NCBI RefSeq assembly: GCF_040958095.1
Contig: NC_091175.1
Location: 17,152,975 to 17,216,974, forward strand
Reading direction: 5' to 3'
DNA length: 64,000 nucleotides
Source: Procambarus clarkii
Taxonomy: Eukaryota > Arthropoda > Malacostraca > Decapoda > Cambaridae
The first letter of the stretch is position 1. Every line of letters begins with the position of its first letter. Under the pieces are notes generated by a model. The model was not told the origin of the DNA. It did no database searches and was given only the letters and a program-made list of their open reading frames with translations. This document shows, one piece after another, positions 22,204 to 34,788 of the stretch. Both the position numbers and the translations under genes were made by a program.

Positions 22204-22675
22204 TTGGTCGCCGGTCTGGCTGCACCTGCACTCGCCCCCCCATACTACTTGATGTCTGGGGTCGCCCCAACCTCATACCTCAGAATGTTCAGTGCTCTCG
22301 TTGTCACCACTCCTCCCAGCTAGACGCTAGCGTGTACTGAGAGAAGTGGTGGCTTAAAGCCAATATTCCAACACCTCCCATTTACTTTTGTATTGCACTT
22401 CTTGTTATTTTGCCTTAACGTAACTTTTCATTGTGTCATCTAATTATTCTTATTATTTTGATTGATTTTATTATAAGAATTTGTTTGTGCATTTTATTCA
22501 TGTTTTGATTTAATTAACGTAATTAAAATTTCATTGTTAAAGTTTACTTGTGTTTTGTGTGTCTTCTCCTTACCTTACCACAGACGAAGTTCCAGTTTTT
22601 TCTATTTTTTTTTATAACTATGTGACGAGGCCATACCCCTAGCCTTAAACAGCCGAACACCAACGCGTTACCGTC

Positions 22676-22678
<3 letters not shown>
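21997..22678 (+). repeat. 3' LTR
   Basis: 682 bp, with two differences from the 5' LTR. It contains the 3' end of the polyprotein frame, with the stop at 22201-22203. Confidence 0.95.

Positions 22679-22726
<48 letters not shown>
22679..22726. repeat. (AT)n microsatellite, right flank of LTR element
   Basis: Right part of the AT tract that the LTR element split, followed by ACACACACAC. Confidence 0.95.
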
Positions 22727-22737
<11 letters not shown>

Positions 22738-22918
22738 AGGAGACGCTGTCCAAAAAAACTCGCCCTAGGATGAAATTTAATACAATTCCTGTTTGGTAAT
22801 TAAGATAGAATAAGGAAGAGGTTAATAGACGGAGACGAAGGTGTAAAGATTCTCTGGGGAAGACAGGAGACAGGACCAGAGGGTAGGCACATGCATCATT
22901 TAATGGCAAAACAGGTGC

Positions 22919-23992
22919 AGATTGACGGGGCCACGTGCTGATTGACGGGGCCACGTGCTGATTGACGGGGCCACGTGCTGATTGACGGGGCCACGTGCTG
23001 ATTGACGGGGCCACGTGCTGATTGACGGGGCCCACGTGCTGATTGACGGGGGCCACGTGCTGATTGCCGGGGGTCACGTGCTGATTGACGGGGTCCACGT
23101 GCTGATTGACGGGGCCACGTGCTGATTGACGGGGGCCACGTGCTGATTGCCGGGGGTCACGTGCTGATTGACGGGGTCCACGTGCAGATTGACGGGGCCA
23201 CGTGCAGATTGACGGGGCCACGTGCTGATTGACAGGGGCCACGTGCTGATTGCCGGGGGTCACGTGCTGATTGACGGGGTCCACGTGCAGATTGACGGGG
23301 CAACGTGCAGATTGACGGGGCCACGTGCTGATTGACGGGGGCCACGTGCTGATAGACGGAGCCACGTGGTGATAGACGGAGCCACGTGCTGATAGACGGA
23401 GCCACGTGGTGATAGACGGAGCCACGTGCTGATAGACGGAGCCACGTGCTGATAGACGGAGCCACGTGCTGATAGACGGAGCCACGTGCTGATAGACGGA
23501 GCCACGTGCTGATTGACGGAGCCACGTGCTGATAGACGGAGCCACGTGCTGATAGACGGATCCACGTGCTGATAGACGGAGCCACGTGCTGATTGACGGA
23601 GCCACGTGCTGATTGACGGAGCCACGTGCTGATAGACGGAGCCACGTGCTGATAGACGGAGCCACGTGCTGATAGACGGAGCCACGTGCTGATTGACGGA
23701 GCCACGTGCTGATTGACGGAGCCACGTGCTGATAGACGGAGCCACGTGCTGATTGACGGAGCCACGTGCTGATAGACGGAGCCACGTGCTGATTGACGGA
23801 GCCACGTGCTGATAGACGGAGCCACGTGCTGATTGACGGAGCCACGTGCTGATAGACGGAGCCACGTGCTGATTGACGGAGCCACGTGCTGATTGACGGA
23901 GCCACGTGCTGATAAACGGAGCCACGTGCTGATTGACGGAGCCACGTGCTGATTGACGGAGCCACGTGCTGATTGACGGGGCCACGTGCTGG
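22919..23992. repeat. 20-bp minisatellite with CACGTG in almost every unit
   Basis: About 53 units of 20 bp, GCCACGTGCTGATTGACGGA and variants. The left third favours GATTGACGGGG with 1-2 base slippage. The right part alternates GATTGACGGA and GATAGACGGA. The palindrome CACGTG (canonical E-box) is kept in nearly all units, with rare losses such as CAACGTG near 23300. The three long minus-strand frames covering the array (Ser-Ala-Arg-Gly and Asn-Gln-His-Val type repeats) are a consequence of the stop-free unit. Confidence 0.95.
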
Positions 23993-24466
23993 CCCGTCTG
24001 GTAAACAGAGGGAGGATTGGTGGGGGTAGCTCCCAGGCCATTCACAGTCACGCCCCCACTCTCTGAGGGGTGCGTTAACCAATTATCCCCCCCACCCCCG
24101 TCAACTACTCTATCACATAACCCCCCCCCCCTACAACCGCAGAGCATCATCCACAACGGCTTTTAACCGCATAAACAAGCCCCCCCCCTTCCTCCCCCCA
24201 CCCCCCTTCAATCCTCGCAGTGATGTACCCCGTAAACCACATCAGAGTATATAGTTCCCATCATTCACCGCCTCATTGATGGGAGTCAGTAGCAACCCTC
24301 CCCCCACCCCCCATCAATGCAGCGAAGCAGTTCTCCTGCATCAATTTTGTTTGTTTGTTTTGTTTACCTGCTGTCTTGATCAGGCTATGGTTGGGGGAGT
24401 TGAAATTGTTTGCTGTCCACCGTCTTTTGTCTCCTGCGTTACTTTCTACTCTTTCATTCCTTTTCT
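23993..24466. other. C-rich spacer, no gene recognised
   Basis: Several runs of 7-10 C (24119-24132, 24180-24188, 24298-24311). No conserved coding sequence. Confidence 0.55.
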
Positions 24467-24592
24467 TTCTACCGCTTTCACTGTCAGTTCTTTCTACCGC
24501 TTTCACTGTCAGTTCTTTCTACCGCTTTCACTGTCAGTTCTTTCTACCGCTTTCACTGTCAGTTCTTTCTACCGCTTTCACTGTCAGTTCTA
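24467..24592. repeat. 25-bp tandem repeat, 5 copies
   Basis: Perfect units of TTTCTACCGCTTTCACTGTC plus AGTTC. Confidence 0.95.
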
Positions 24593-24755
24593 CTACCATG
24601 TCATTATTTTTTTAAATTTTAGTTATTTTCTCGATTTTTTAATTTGAATCACAAAACTTGACGTATTTTGTCGAGATTCTATTTAGAAAATTTTGTTTTA
24701 GAATTTGATTGTCTTTATCTTAAATATCTGATCTTGTTTAGTGCTTATTATTTCC

Positions 24756-24757
<2 letters not shown>

Positions 24758-24839
<82 letters not shown>
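24758..24839. repeat. (AG)n microsatellite
   Basis: About 40 AG dinucleotides. Confidence 0.95.
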
Positions 24840-24842
<3 letters not shown>

Positions 24843-24885
24843 TTACATTCCATAGAACAGCTATTAAAATAAGCGTCGTACTCCA

Positions 24886-26600
24886 GACAGACAGTCACAG
24901 ACAGCCACAGACAGTCACAGACAGTCACAGACAGCCACAGACAGCCACAGACAGTCACAGACAGCCACAGACAGTCACAGACAGTCACAGACAGCCACAG
25001 ACAGCCACAGACAGTCACAGACAGCCACAGACAGCCACAGACAGTCACAGACAGCCACAGACAGTCACAGACAGCCACAGACAGCCACAGACAGTCACAG
25101 ACAGCCACAGACAGTCACAGACAACCACAGACAGCCACAGACAGTCACAGACAGCCACAGACAGTCACAGACAGTCACAGACAGCCACAGACAGCCACAG
25201 ACAGTCACAGACAGCCACAGACAGTCACAGACAGTCACAGACAGCCACAGACAGCCACAGACAGTCACAGACAGCCACAGACAGCCACAGACAACCACAG
25301 ACAGCCACAGACGGTCACAGACAGTCACAGACAGTCACAGACAGCCACAGACAGCCACAGACTGTCACAGACAGTCACAGACAGTCACAGACAGTCACAG
25401 ACAGCCACAGACAGCCACAGACAGTCACAGACAGTCACAGACAGCCACAGACAGCCACAGACAGTCACAGACAGTCACAGACAGCCACAGACAGCCACAG
25501 ACAGTCACAGACAGTCACAGACAGCCACAGACAGCCACAGACAGTCACAGACAGTCACAGACAGCCATAGACTGTCACAGACAGCCACAGACAGTCACAG
25601 ACAGCCATAGACTGTCACAGCCACAGACAGTCACAGTCACAGACAGTCACAGACAGCCACAGACAGCCACAGACAGTCACAGACAGCCATAGACTGTCAC
25701 AGACAGCCACAGACAGTCACAGACAGCCATAGACTGTCACAGACAGCCACAGACAGTCACAGTCACAGACAGTCACAGACAGCCACAGACAGTCACAGAC
25801 AGTCACAGACAGCCACAGACAGTCACAGACAGTCACAGACAGTCACAGACAGCCACAGACAATCACAGACAGCCACAGACAGCCACAGACAGTCACAGAC
25901 AGCCACAGACAGTCACAGACAGTCACAGACAGCCACAGACAGCCACAGACAGTCACAGACAGTCACAGACAGCCACAGACAGCCACAGACAGCCACAGAC
26001 AGCCACAGACGGTCACAGACGGTCACAGACAGTCACAGACAGCCACAGACAGCCACAGACTGTCACAGACAGTCACAGACAGTCACAGACAGCCACAGAC
26101 AGCCACAGACAGTCACAGACAGCCACAGACAGCCACAGACAGTCACAGACAGTCACAGACAGCCACAGACAGCCACAGACAGTCACAGACAGTCACAGAC
26201 AGCCACAGACAGCCACAGACAGTCACAGACAGTCACAGACAGCCATAGACTGTCACAGACAGCCACAGACAGTCACAGACAGCCATAGACTGTCACAGCC
26301 ACAGACAGTCACAGACAGCCACAGACAGCCACAGACAGTCACAGACAGCCATAGACTGTCACAGACAGCCACAGACAGTCACAGACAGCCATAGACTGTC
26401 ACAGACAGCCACAGACAGTCACAGTCACAGACAGCCACAGACAGTCACAGACAGTCACAGACAGCCACAGACAGTCACAGACAGTCACAGACAGCCACAG
26501 ACAGCCACAGACAGTCACAGTCACAGACAGTCACAGACAGCCACAGACAGTCACAGACAGTCACAGACAGCCACAGACAGTCACAGACAGTCACAGACAC
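24886..26600. repeat. 10-bp minisatellite (ACAGACAGYC), 1.7 kb
   Basis: About 170 units of 10 bp alternating ACAGACAGTC and ACAGACAGCC. Marker variants (ACGGTC, ATAGACTGTC, CAGCCACAG deletions) recur at an interval of about 0.68-0.70 kb, for example ACAGCCATAG at 25561 and 26239, so the array contains a higher-order duplication. The open frames are artefacts of the repeat. Confidence 0.95.
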
Positions 26601-26956
26601 AAGATAAAAGCCTACATGACCACCCAAAACGACCCTCCCCGACCAACAACGACAGATATAGCGAATATAAACGACACAGCTCCAACCAGCCCATTATGAG
26701 GCGATGTTGTCACCAATTTGACCGACACAAATGGGCTGAGTCTCCCGCCCTGAAGCCCTCGTTCTGTGTACCAAACAGGCCGTCAAATACCGCTGCGAGC
26801 CCCGTTTAAATAGGGTGAAATACGCGGAAGCGAAGAGGTAAATACTCAGGCGCTTAGACTCTTAGAACGATGTTGACGCTTCTGTGATATACTACAAGAT
26901 GCAATTAATTAACCCCCAAGTGCTTCAGACTTCAAACAAGCGAGAATTAATGTCAG

Positions 26957-26958
<2 letters not shown>
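26601..26958. other. Unique-looking spacer, no gene recognised
   Basis: About 360 bases of non-repetitive, moderately GC-rich sequence between two arrays, with a TTTAAATAGG block near 26805-26814. No coding family recognised. Confidence 0.45.
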
Positions 26959-27055
<97 letters not shown>

Positions 27056-27060
27056 TCTCT
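26959..27060. repeat. (CT)n microsatellite
   Basis: About 48 CT dinucleotides with C and G interruptions at the right end. Confidence 0.95.
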
Positions 27061-28207
<1,147 letters not shown>

Positions 28208-28402
28208 AAGAAGAAAGATCCGGTGTCTCTATTCCTTCCCTCCTCTTCCGGAAGGCACCAATAGTTTGACATTTGGCTCACTCGATACTCATTTTCTCAG
28301 TCACTTTGTCAAGTTCATTCGAATTCAAAGAAACGCTATAAAAATAAACGACGCGAAACATGCATGAAAATTACACACACACACAGTGTATGTGTGTGTG
28401 TG

Positions 28403-28574
28403 TATTCACCTAGTTGTTCTCACCTAGATGTGCTAGCGGGGGTTGAGCTCTGGCTCTTTGGTCTCGGCTCTCAACTATCAATCAACTGGTGTACAGATTC
28501 TGGAGCCTATTGAGGTCTATCAAATCTACATTTGAAACTGTGTATGTAGTCTGCCTCCACCACATCACTGCCTT
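28403..28574 (-). mobile_element. LINE 3' end fragment, minus strand
   Basis: On the minus strand it matches the last ~170 bases of copies A and B (TTTCAAATGTAGAT, CAACCCCCGCTAGCACA) and ends in a GTGAATAC block next to GT repeats (28391-28402). The truncated 5' edge abuts an AC tract (28575-28610). It stands head to head with copy C across that AC tract. Confidence 0.88.
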
Positions 28575-28610
28575 ACACACACACACACACACACACACTC
28601 ACACACACAC
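28575..28610. repeat. (AC)n between two oppositely oriented LINE pieces
   Basis: AC dinucleotides with one TC interruption. Confidence 0.95.
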
Positions 28611-30637
28611 AAAAAAAGGGAAAAAATAAGAAGGAATATAATAACCCATGGTTTAATAGACAGTGTCAGGAAGCAAAAATGGCCAGCAGGCGGGAGTGGA
28701 GGAAGTACAGAAGACAAAGAACAGAGGACAACAGAAGCAGATACAACAGAGCTAGGAACGATTACATTAACATAAGACGAACATCGGAAAGGGACTATGA
28801 GAACGATATTGCGATCAAAGCGAAAAAACAACCTAAGTTACTACACAGTCATATAAGAAGAAAAATGTCGGTGAACGACCAAGTGACAAGACTAAGGAAG
28901 ACAGAGGGGGCATATACTGAAAGTGACAAGGAAATCTGCGAGGCACTGAATGCCAGTTTCCATGGAGTGTTCACTACCGAGCCTGAGCAGCTCCCATTGT
29001 TGGAAGGGGTTACCCTAGATGAAAGACTATCAGATATAGAGGTGACAGCAGAGGAGGTAATGAAACAGTTGACAACTCTAGATGCAACTAAAGCAGTTGG
29101 ACCAGACAAAGTATCACCGTGGATACTAAAAGAAGCAGCACAGGCCCTCAGCGTGCCTCTGGAAATGATCTTTAATGAGTCACTTATGTCAGGAGAATTG
29201 CCCAGTTGCTGGAAGAAGGCAAATGTCGTGCCGATCTTCAAGAAAGGAGATAGGGAGGAGGCACTTAACTACAGACCTGTATCACTGACAAGCATCCCCT
29301 GTAAAATACTGGAAAGAATAATTAGGCTACGACTGGTTGCACACCTGGAGAACATTAGGTTTGTGAACAAACATCAACATGGGTTCTGGACAGGGAAATC
29401 GTGCCTAACAAACCTTCTGGAATTCTATGATAAAATAACGAGGATAAGACAGGACAGAGATGGTTGGGCAGACTGCATATTTCTGGACTGCCAAAAAGCC
29501 TTTGATACAGTACCGCACATGAGACTGCTGTTCAAGCTCGAGAGGCAGGCGGGGGTGGGGGGAAAGGTCCTAGAATGGATAAGGAACTACCTAACAGGAA
29601 GGAGCCAAAGAGTTACGGTAAGGGGCGAGAAGTCGGACTGGCGAACAGTAACAAGTGGAGTACCACAAGGATCGGTGCTGGGACCAATTCTATTTCTTGT
29701 ATATGTTAACGACATGTTTACAGGCGTAGAGTCCTACATGTCGATGTTTGCGGATGATGCAAAGTTGATGAGAAGAGTTGTGACAGATGAGGATTGCAGG
29801 ATCCTCCAAGAGGACCTGAACAGATTGCAGAGATGGTCAGAGAAATGACTACTAGAATTCAACACGAGCAAATGTAAAGTTATGGAAATGGGACTAGGAG
29901 ATAGGAGACCAAAGGGACAGTACACAATGAAGGGGAACAGCCTACCTGTAACGACGCGTGAAAGAGACCTGGGGGTGGACGTAACACCTAATCTATCTCC
30001 TGAGGCACATATTAATAGGATAACGACAGCAGCGTACTCTACACTGGCAAAAGTTAGAACATCATTCAGAAACCTAAGTAAGGAGGCATTTAGGGCGCTT
30101 TACACTGCCTACGTAAGGCCAGTCTTAGAGTATGCCGCCTCATCATGGAGTCCCCATCTGAAGAAGCATATAATGAAACTGGAAAAGGTTCAGAGGTTTG
30201 CAACGAGACTCGTCCCAGAGCTACGAGGGATGGGGTATGAAGAGCGCCTGAGGGAACTGTGCCTTACGACACTAGAAAGAAGAAGGGAGAGGGGGGACAT
30301 GATAGGAACGTATAAGATACTCAGAGGAATTGACAGAGTGGACATAGACGAAATGTTCACACGGAATAGTAACAGAACGAGAGGACATGGATGGAAGCTT
30401 GAAACTCAGATGAGTCACAGAGATGTTAGGAAGTTTTCTTTTAGCGTGAGAGTAGTGGGGAAATGGAATGCACTTCAGGAACAGGTTGTGGAAGCAAATA
30501 CTATTCATAATTTTAAAACCAGGTATGATAGGGAAATGGGACAGGAGTCATTGCTGTAAACAACCGATGCTCGAAAGGCGGGATCCAAGAGTCAATGCTC
30601 GATCCTGCAAGCACATATAGGTGAGTACATATAGGTG

Positions 30638-30640
<3 letters not shown>
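28611..30640 (+). mobile_element. CR1/L2-like LINE, 5'-truncated, nearly intact (copy C)
   Basis: Starts in the endonuclease-reverse transcriptase linker and ends in two tandem ATATAGGTGAGTAC units before (AC)n. Belongs to a subfamily (MGQESLL C-terminus) distinct from copies A, B and E (YDRAQ C-terminus). Confidence 0.92.
28640..30559 (+). pseudogene. LINE reverse transcriptase ORF, one nonsense codon
   Basis: The frame runs from NPWFNRQC in the linker to MGQESLL. The single interruption seen is a TGA at 29846-29848, where the sister copy D has a Trp codon. Before the stop are the RT blocks NYRPVSLT, HQHGFWTGKSCLTNL, FLDCQKAFDTVPHMRL, SGVPQGSVLGP and the catalytic FADD. After it the same frame continues through VRPVLEYAASSWSPH and TRLVPELRGM to the end. 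The endonuclease domain is missing through 5' truncation. The first ATG (28679) is internal to the ancestral protein and need not be a real start. Confidence 0.9.

Positions 30641-30707
<67 letters not shown>
30641..30707. repeat. (AC)n between LINE copies C and D
   Basis: Uninterrupted AC tract that is the 3' tail of copy C and touches the truncated 5' edge of copy D. Confidence 0.95.
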
Positions 30708-30708
<1 letters not shown>

Positions 30709-31985
30709 CACTGACAAGCATCCCCTGCAAAATACTTGAAAGAATAATTAGGCTAAGACTTGTTGAGCACCTGGAGAGCATTGGGTTTGTAAACAAGCAC
30801 CAACATGGGTTCTGGACAGGGAAATCATGCCTAACAAACCTTTTAGAATTCTATGATAAAGTAACAAGGATAAGGCAGGACAGAGAAGGCTGGGCAGACT
30901 GCATATTTCTTGACTGCCAAAAGGCCTTTGATACGGTACCGCACATGAGACTGCTATACAAACTTGAGAGGCAGGCAGGAGTAAGCGGAAAGGCCCTAGT
31001 ATGGGTGAAGAACTACCTAACAGGAAGGAGCCAGAGGGTAATGGTAAGGGGCGAAAAGTCGGACTGGCGAACAGTAACAAGTGGAGTACCTCAAGGATCG
31101 GTGCTGGGACCAATCCTCTTTCTAATTTACGTAAATGATATGTTTACAGGAGTGGAATCATACATGTCAATGTTTGCAGATGACGCAAAATTAATGAGAA
31201 GAGTTGTGACAGACGAGGATTGTAGGATCCTCCAAGAGGACTTACACAGGCTGCAGAGATGGTCAGAGAAATGGCTACTGGAGTTTAACACCAGTAAATG
31301 TAAAGTTATGGAAATGGGATCAGGTGACAGGAGACCAAAGGGACAGTACACAATGAAGGGGAACAGCCTACCTGTAACGATTCGAGAAAGAGACCTGGGA
31401 GTGGATGTGACACCTAATCTAACTCCTGAGGCACATATAAATAGGATAACGACAGCAGCGTACTCTACACTGGCGAAAATTAGAACTTCATTCAGAAACC
31501 TAAATGAGGAAGCTTTTAGGGCGCTTTACACTGCCTACGTGAGACCCGTCTTAGAGTATGCCGCGCCATCATGGAGCCCCCACCTGAAGAAACACATAAA
31601 GAAACTGGAGAAGGTTCAGAGGTTTGCGACGAGGCTTGTCCCAGAGCTACGAGGGATGGGATATGAAGAGCGGCTGAAGGAACTGAACCTTACGACACTA
31701 GAGAAAAGAAGGGAGAGAGGAGATATGATAGGGACATATAAAATACTCAGGGGAATTGACAAAGTGGAAATAGATCAAATGTTCACACGTAATAATAACA
31801 GAACGAGGGGACATGGGTGGAAACTGGAAACTCAGATGAGTCACAGAGATGTTAGGAAGTTTTCTTTTAGCGTGAGAGTAGTAGAAAAATGGAATGCACT
31901 TGGGGAACAGGTTGTGGAAGCAAATACTATTCATACTTTTAAAACTAGGTATGATAGGGAAATGGGACAGGAGTCATTGCTGTAA
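30708..31985 (+). CDS. LINE reverse transcriptase fragment, open throughout
   Basis: 426 codons run without a stop from SLTSIPCK to MGQESLL. The first ATG is at 30945. It holds FLDCQKAFDTVPHMRL, SGVPQGSVLGP, the FADDAK catalytic block and the C-terminal domain. It lacks the endonuclease and the first RT blocks, so it cannot act alone. The lack of lesions and close similarity to copy C suggest a young insertion. Unlikely to be expressed as it has no promoter of its own. Confidence 0.85.
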
Positions 31986-32068
31986 ACAACCGATAGCTAG
32001 AAAGGCGGGATCCAAGAGTCAATGCTCGATCCTGCAAGCACATATAGGTGAGTACATATAGGTGAGTA

Positions 32069-32070
<2 letters not shown>
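30708..32070 (+). mobile_element. CR1/L2-like LINE, 5'-truncated (copy D)
   Basis: Same subfamily and orientation as copy C, truncated at the SLTSIPCK block of the reverse transcriptase. Its 3' end has the same doubled ATATAGGTGAGTAC motif and then (AC)n. Confidence 0.92.
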
Positions 32071-32224
<154 letters not shown>

Positions 32225-32797
32225 ATACACTCAAGAACACAATTTAGATTCCCTGACTTCACATCTAAATTAACAGCAATACACCTTGCTTTATTACCAG
32301 TGGCAGAGACGACACGCATATTATTTTTAGCTTAGAAACCGGTTAATAAACCAAAGTGTCGTTTATGATACCCAAGACACACGTGTGCTGCCGTAAACAA
32401 CATCATTAAATACAAAACGACAAAAATCCACGAAACGACAGACGCCCACACCCGGCCAAGCCTGGCAGATTCCTCAGCTTGACTGCGGGCGATGAGGCTT
32501 CTTTTTTTTTCAATTGGGATTAGATTGCATTTGCACCCATGACTTATCCCGTCATGAAGATTGATCTATTAACCCGGTGATAGTGGGTACGCCACTATCC
32601 TCTTACTAGAGAGAATGGCGAACTAAATGGTGATGTGATATAGAATCAGAGAGAGAGAGTGAGAATGAGAGGAGAGAGAGAGAATGGGAGGAGAGAGAGA
32701 GAGAGAGACTACTCGACAAGATTTTTACATCAACAAAACTTTCTCTAAACACTTGACACTATTTTTATCTCTTGGAGATTTTATCTTAAATGTTTGG

Positions 32798-32799
<2 letters not shown>
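32225..32799. other. No gene recognised; AG-rich patch 32648-32710
   Basis: Mixed composition with an interrupted AG repeat. No conserved exon recognised. Confidence 0.5.

Positions 32800-32862
<63 letters not shown>
32800..32862. repeat. (AT)n microsatellite
   Basis: AT dinucleotides immediately left of the half foldback copy. Confidence 0.95.
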
Positions 32863-32865
<3 letters not shown>

Positions 32866-32936
32866 CTTCTGAAGATGTATTAATATACGAAAGTACTTAT
32901 GGAAATTTCTGTTTCAATTCTTCCTCCGTGGTCTGA

Positions 32937-32939
<3 letters not shown>
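32863..32939. mobile_element. Half copy of the 16.34-kb foldback family
   Basis: CTTCTGAAGATGTATTA, TACGAAAGTACTTA, GGAAATTTCTGTTTCAATTC and CCGTGGTCTGACAC match the inner spacer and one arm of the foldback at 16341-16567. It sits between two (AT)n tracts. Confidence 0.8.

Positions 32940-33022
<83 letters not shown>
32940..33022. repeat. (AT)n microsatellite
   Basis: AT dinucleotides immediately right of the half foldback copy. Confidence 0.95.
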
Positions 33023-33026
<4 letters not shown>

Positions 33027-33634
33027 AGGATCTCAGACTCTGCCCCCTCATCCCATTTTCTATGTCCTCCTCCTCCTCCTCCTCCTCTGCCTAAGCAATG
33101 TCAAGGGGCATCTCAGATTACACTGCTAATTGCTGACTTACCCATGTCTCCAGGGGAGCGTGTCGTGCCCTCCTCCCCCTGCATGGGTGCCAGCTCTTGC
33201 CTCCCTCCCCACGCCCTCCCCACGCCCTCCCCATTAACACCTTCAGACATCACTCAAAGATAAGAGCAAGCTGAGATGGGATTTGGCAAGACTGCTTCCT
33301 TATTCGCCCTGAATTCCGATTGGTGACGTCGGCGGTGACGAGGTTTCTCATTGGCTGGTGAAGGTCCCGTTATGTGTGTGTGTATTGTTTGCGTGTTGAC
33401 CAGAGGTGATTGTGTGCTGCTGTTTGTAGTTGTTTATGGTTAATAAGTGTTTTTTTTTTGTTTATCAAAGGGAAAATGTTTTTTTTTTTTACATTCTTCT
33501 TATTACTATTATTGGATTATTTTTTTATTATTTACATAATTATAAATGATTATTATATTTTGTATTATTTATTTTATTATTATTATGATTTGATGTAATT
33601 ATTATAATTATTTTTATTTTTTTTATCTACCCCA

Positions 33635-33636
<2 letters not shown>
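33023..33636. other. No gene recognised; (TCC)n at 33066-33088
   Basis: Contains a short TCC run, then T- and AT-rich DNA. No coding signal. Confidence 0.5.

Positions 33637-33685
<49 letters not shown>
33637..33685. repeat. (CT)n microsatellite
   Basis: CT tract followed within 25 bases by an AG-rich tract, so the region could form a hairpin. Confidence 0.95.
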
Positions 33686-33690
<5 letters not shown>

Positions 33691-34788
33691 GACATCAGCG
33701 AGAGAGAGAGAAAGAAAGAGAGACAGAGAGAAAGAGGAAGATACACAAGATAGCTGCGCTTAAACTTGATTTAGAGATTTCAAGAATACTGTAGCAAGTG
33801 ATTAAGACATCGTCGGGTCGAGCCAAAACGCTGCGACTTCACCAACAAATGGCGTATTAAGACGCTGTTAGGTTTCCAGGAGATAAACCCGTGTAAGGAG
33901 GCCGCATATACGAGATGTTTGGAAGTGAAAGAGATGAGAGAAAAGAAAGCATTGTCTTTTGTTTTGTTTTTTTGCCCTCGATCAAGACAACATGTTTGTT
34001 TATTTGTGTGATGGCCTCCTTCGTGGAGGCTCACCTTTCTGTCTAACTACTGGTACACCTGTCTGACGTGTATATACACCTGTCTGCTTCCCCTTCATAC
34101 CTGTCTATCTCATTCTCACGCTGTTTGCATCCTTTCCTGACCCCGTTTTCCCTGCCTATCCCAACTGTTTTTGTTGATTTTTGACAGTTTACCCCTAATG
34201 TTTTTGCTTGCCAGGCTATCTGCTCAAACCTGCCTGATGTCTGCTGCATGCCTAGCTGCCCCGGGCATCACTCTCGCCTGCAGGAGAGTGTGTCTCAAGG
34301 GAGCCAACCAGTCACGGGAAATGAGTGCGCCATAAAAATGTATAAACACGAGACGAAATGTATAAACACGAGAGAAAATGTATAAACAGGTCAGATGTGA
34401 GGAGGATTGGTGAGGAACGGAAGCCAGCTCCCCTTCCCCGCCAGAGTCAGGGCCGATACGTCTCTGGAGAACCCAATGGTGTAAACATCTTATTTGCTTG
34501 GAAAAAAACAAATATCATTCCTGTTTGTATTCGTGCAAGGGAGAGAGTTTTGTGTGTGGTTTAGTCACTGGTGAAGTGTGAGAGGGAACGGTAGAATCTG
34601 GTGTAGGGGAGCTGTTAGGGGCTGACTCAGCCAGGGACCAACAGTCTGGTGTAGGGGAGCTGTTAGGGGCTGACTCAGCCAGGGACCAGCACACTGATCC
34701 TCACCTGAAGTTAAGAAATGACTCTCCCACAAACTCACAAGCGCCTTCTCGCTATTTTTACGCCATAGTTTTGCGTGACTGCGCCCCC
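33686..34788. other. No gene recognised; small tandem repeats
   Basis: Contains three 20-bp units (AATGTATAAACACGAGA, 34336-34385) and a 48-bp doublet (GGTGTAGGGGAGCTGTTAGG, 34600-34690). No conserved exon recognised. Confidence 0.55.

Larger units (their letters stand above)
16662..22678 (+). mobile_element. Ty3/gypsy-type LTR retrotransposon, young, lacking reverse transcriptase
   Basis: A complete 6,017-bp element: 5' LTR, primer site, leader, a single gag-pol frame, purine tract and 3' LTR. The LTRs are both 682 bp, start TGTGACAATAA and end CCGTCACA, and I find two differences between them (17222 A versus G, and GGCG versus CGCG near the end). That means very recent insertion. The polyprotein order is gag, zinc knuckle, protease, integrase, then RNase H remnants. 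Integrase before RNase H is the order described for the Gmr1-like group of Ty3/gypsy elements. The reverse transcriptase domain is missing. The target-site duplication cannot be read because both flanks are (AT)n. Confidence 0.92.

Noticed and set aside
22544-24156. Long minus-strand frames (294-512 codons) over the CACGTG array
   Set aside because: Products are pure 20-bp repeat translations. One extends into an LTR and an AT tract, which confirms it is spurious.
24668-25570. 300-codon Gln/Thr/Asp/Ser-rich frame
   Set aside because: It is a translation of (AG)n plus the CAGACAG array.
22919-26600. CRISPR array
   Set aside because: Regular repeats but without unique spacers. These are head-to-tail minisatellites in a eukaryotic context.
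26601-26958. Host promoter or first exon
   Set aside because: The sequence is unique-looking and has a TTTAAATAGG block, but no coding exon, splice pattern or conserved motif supports a gene.
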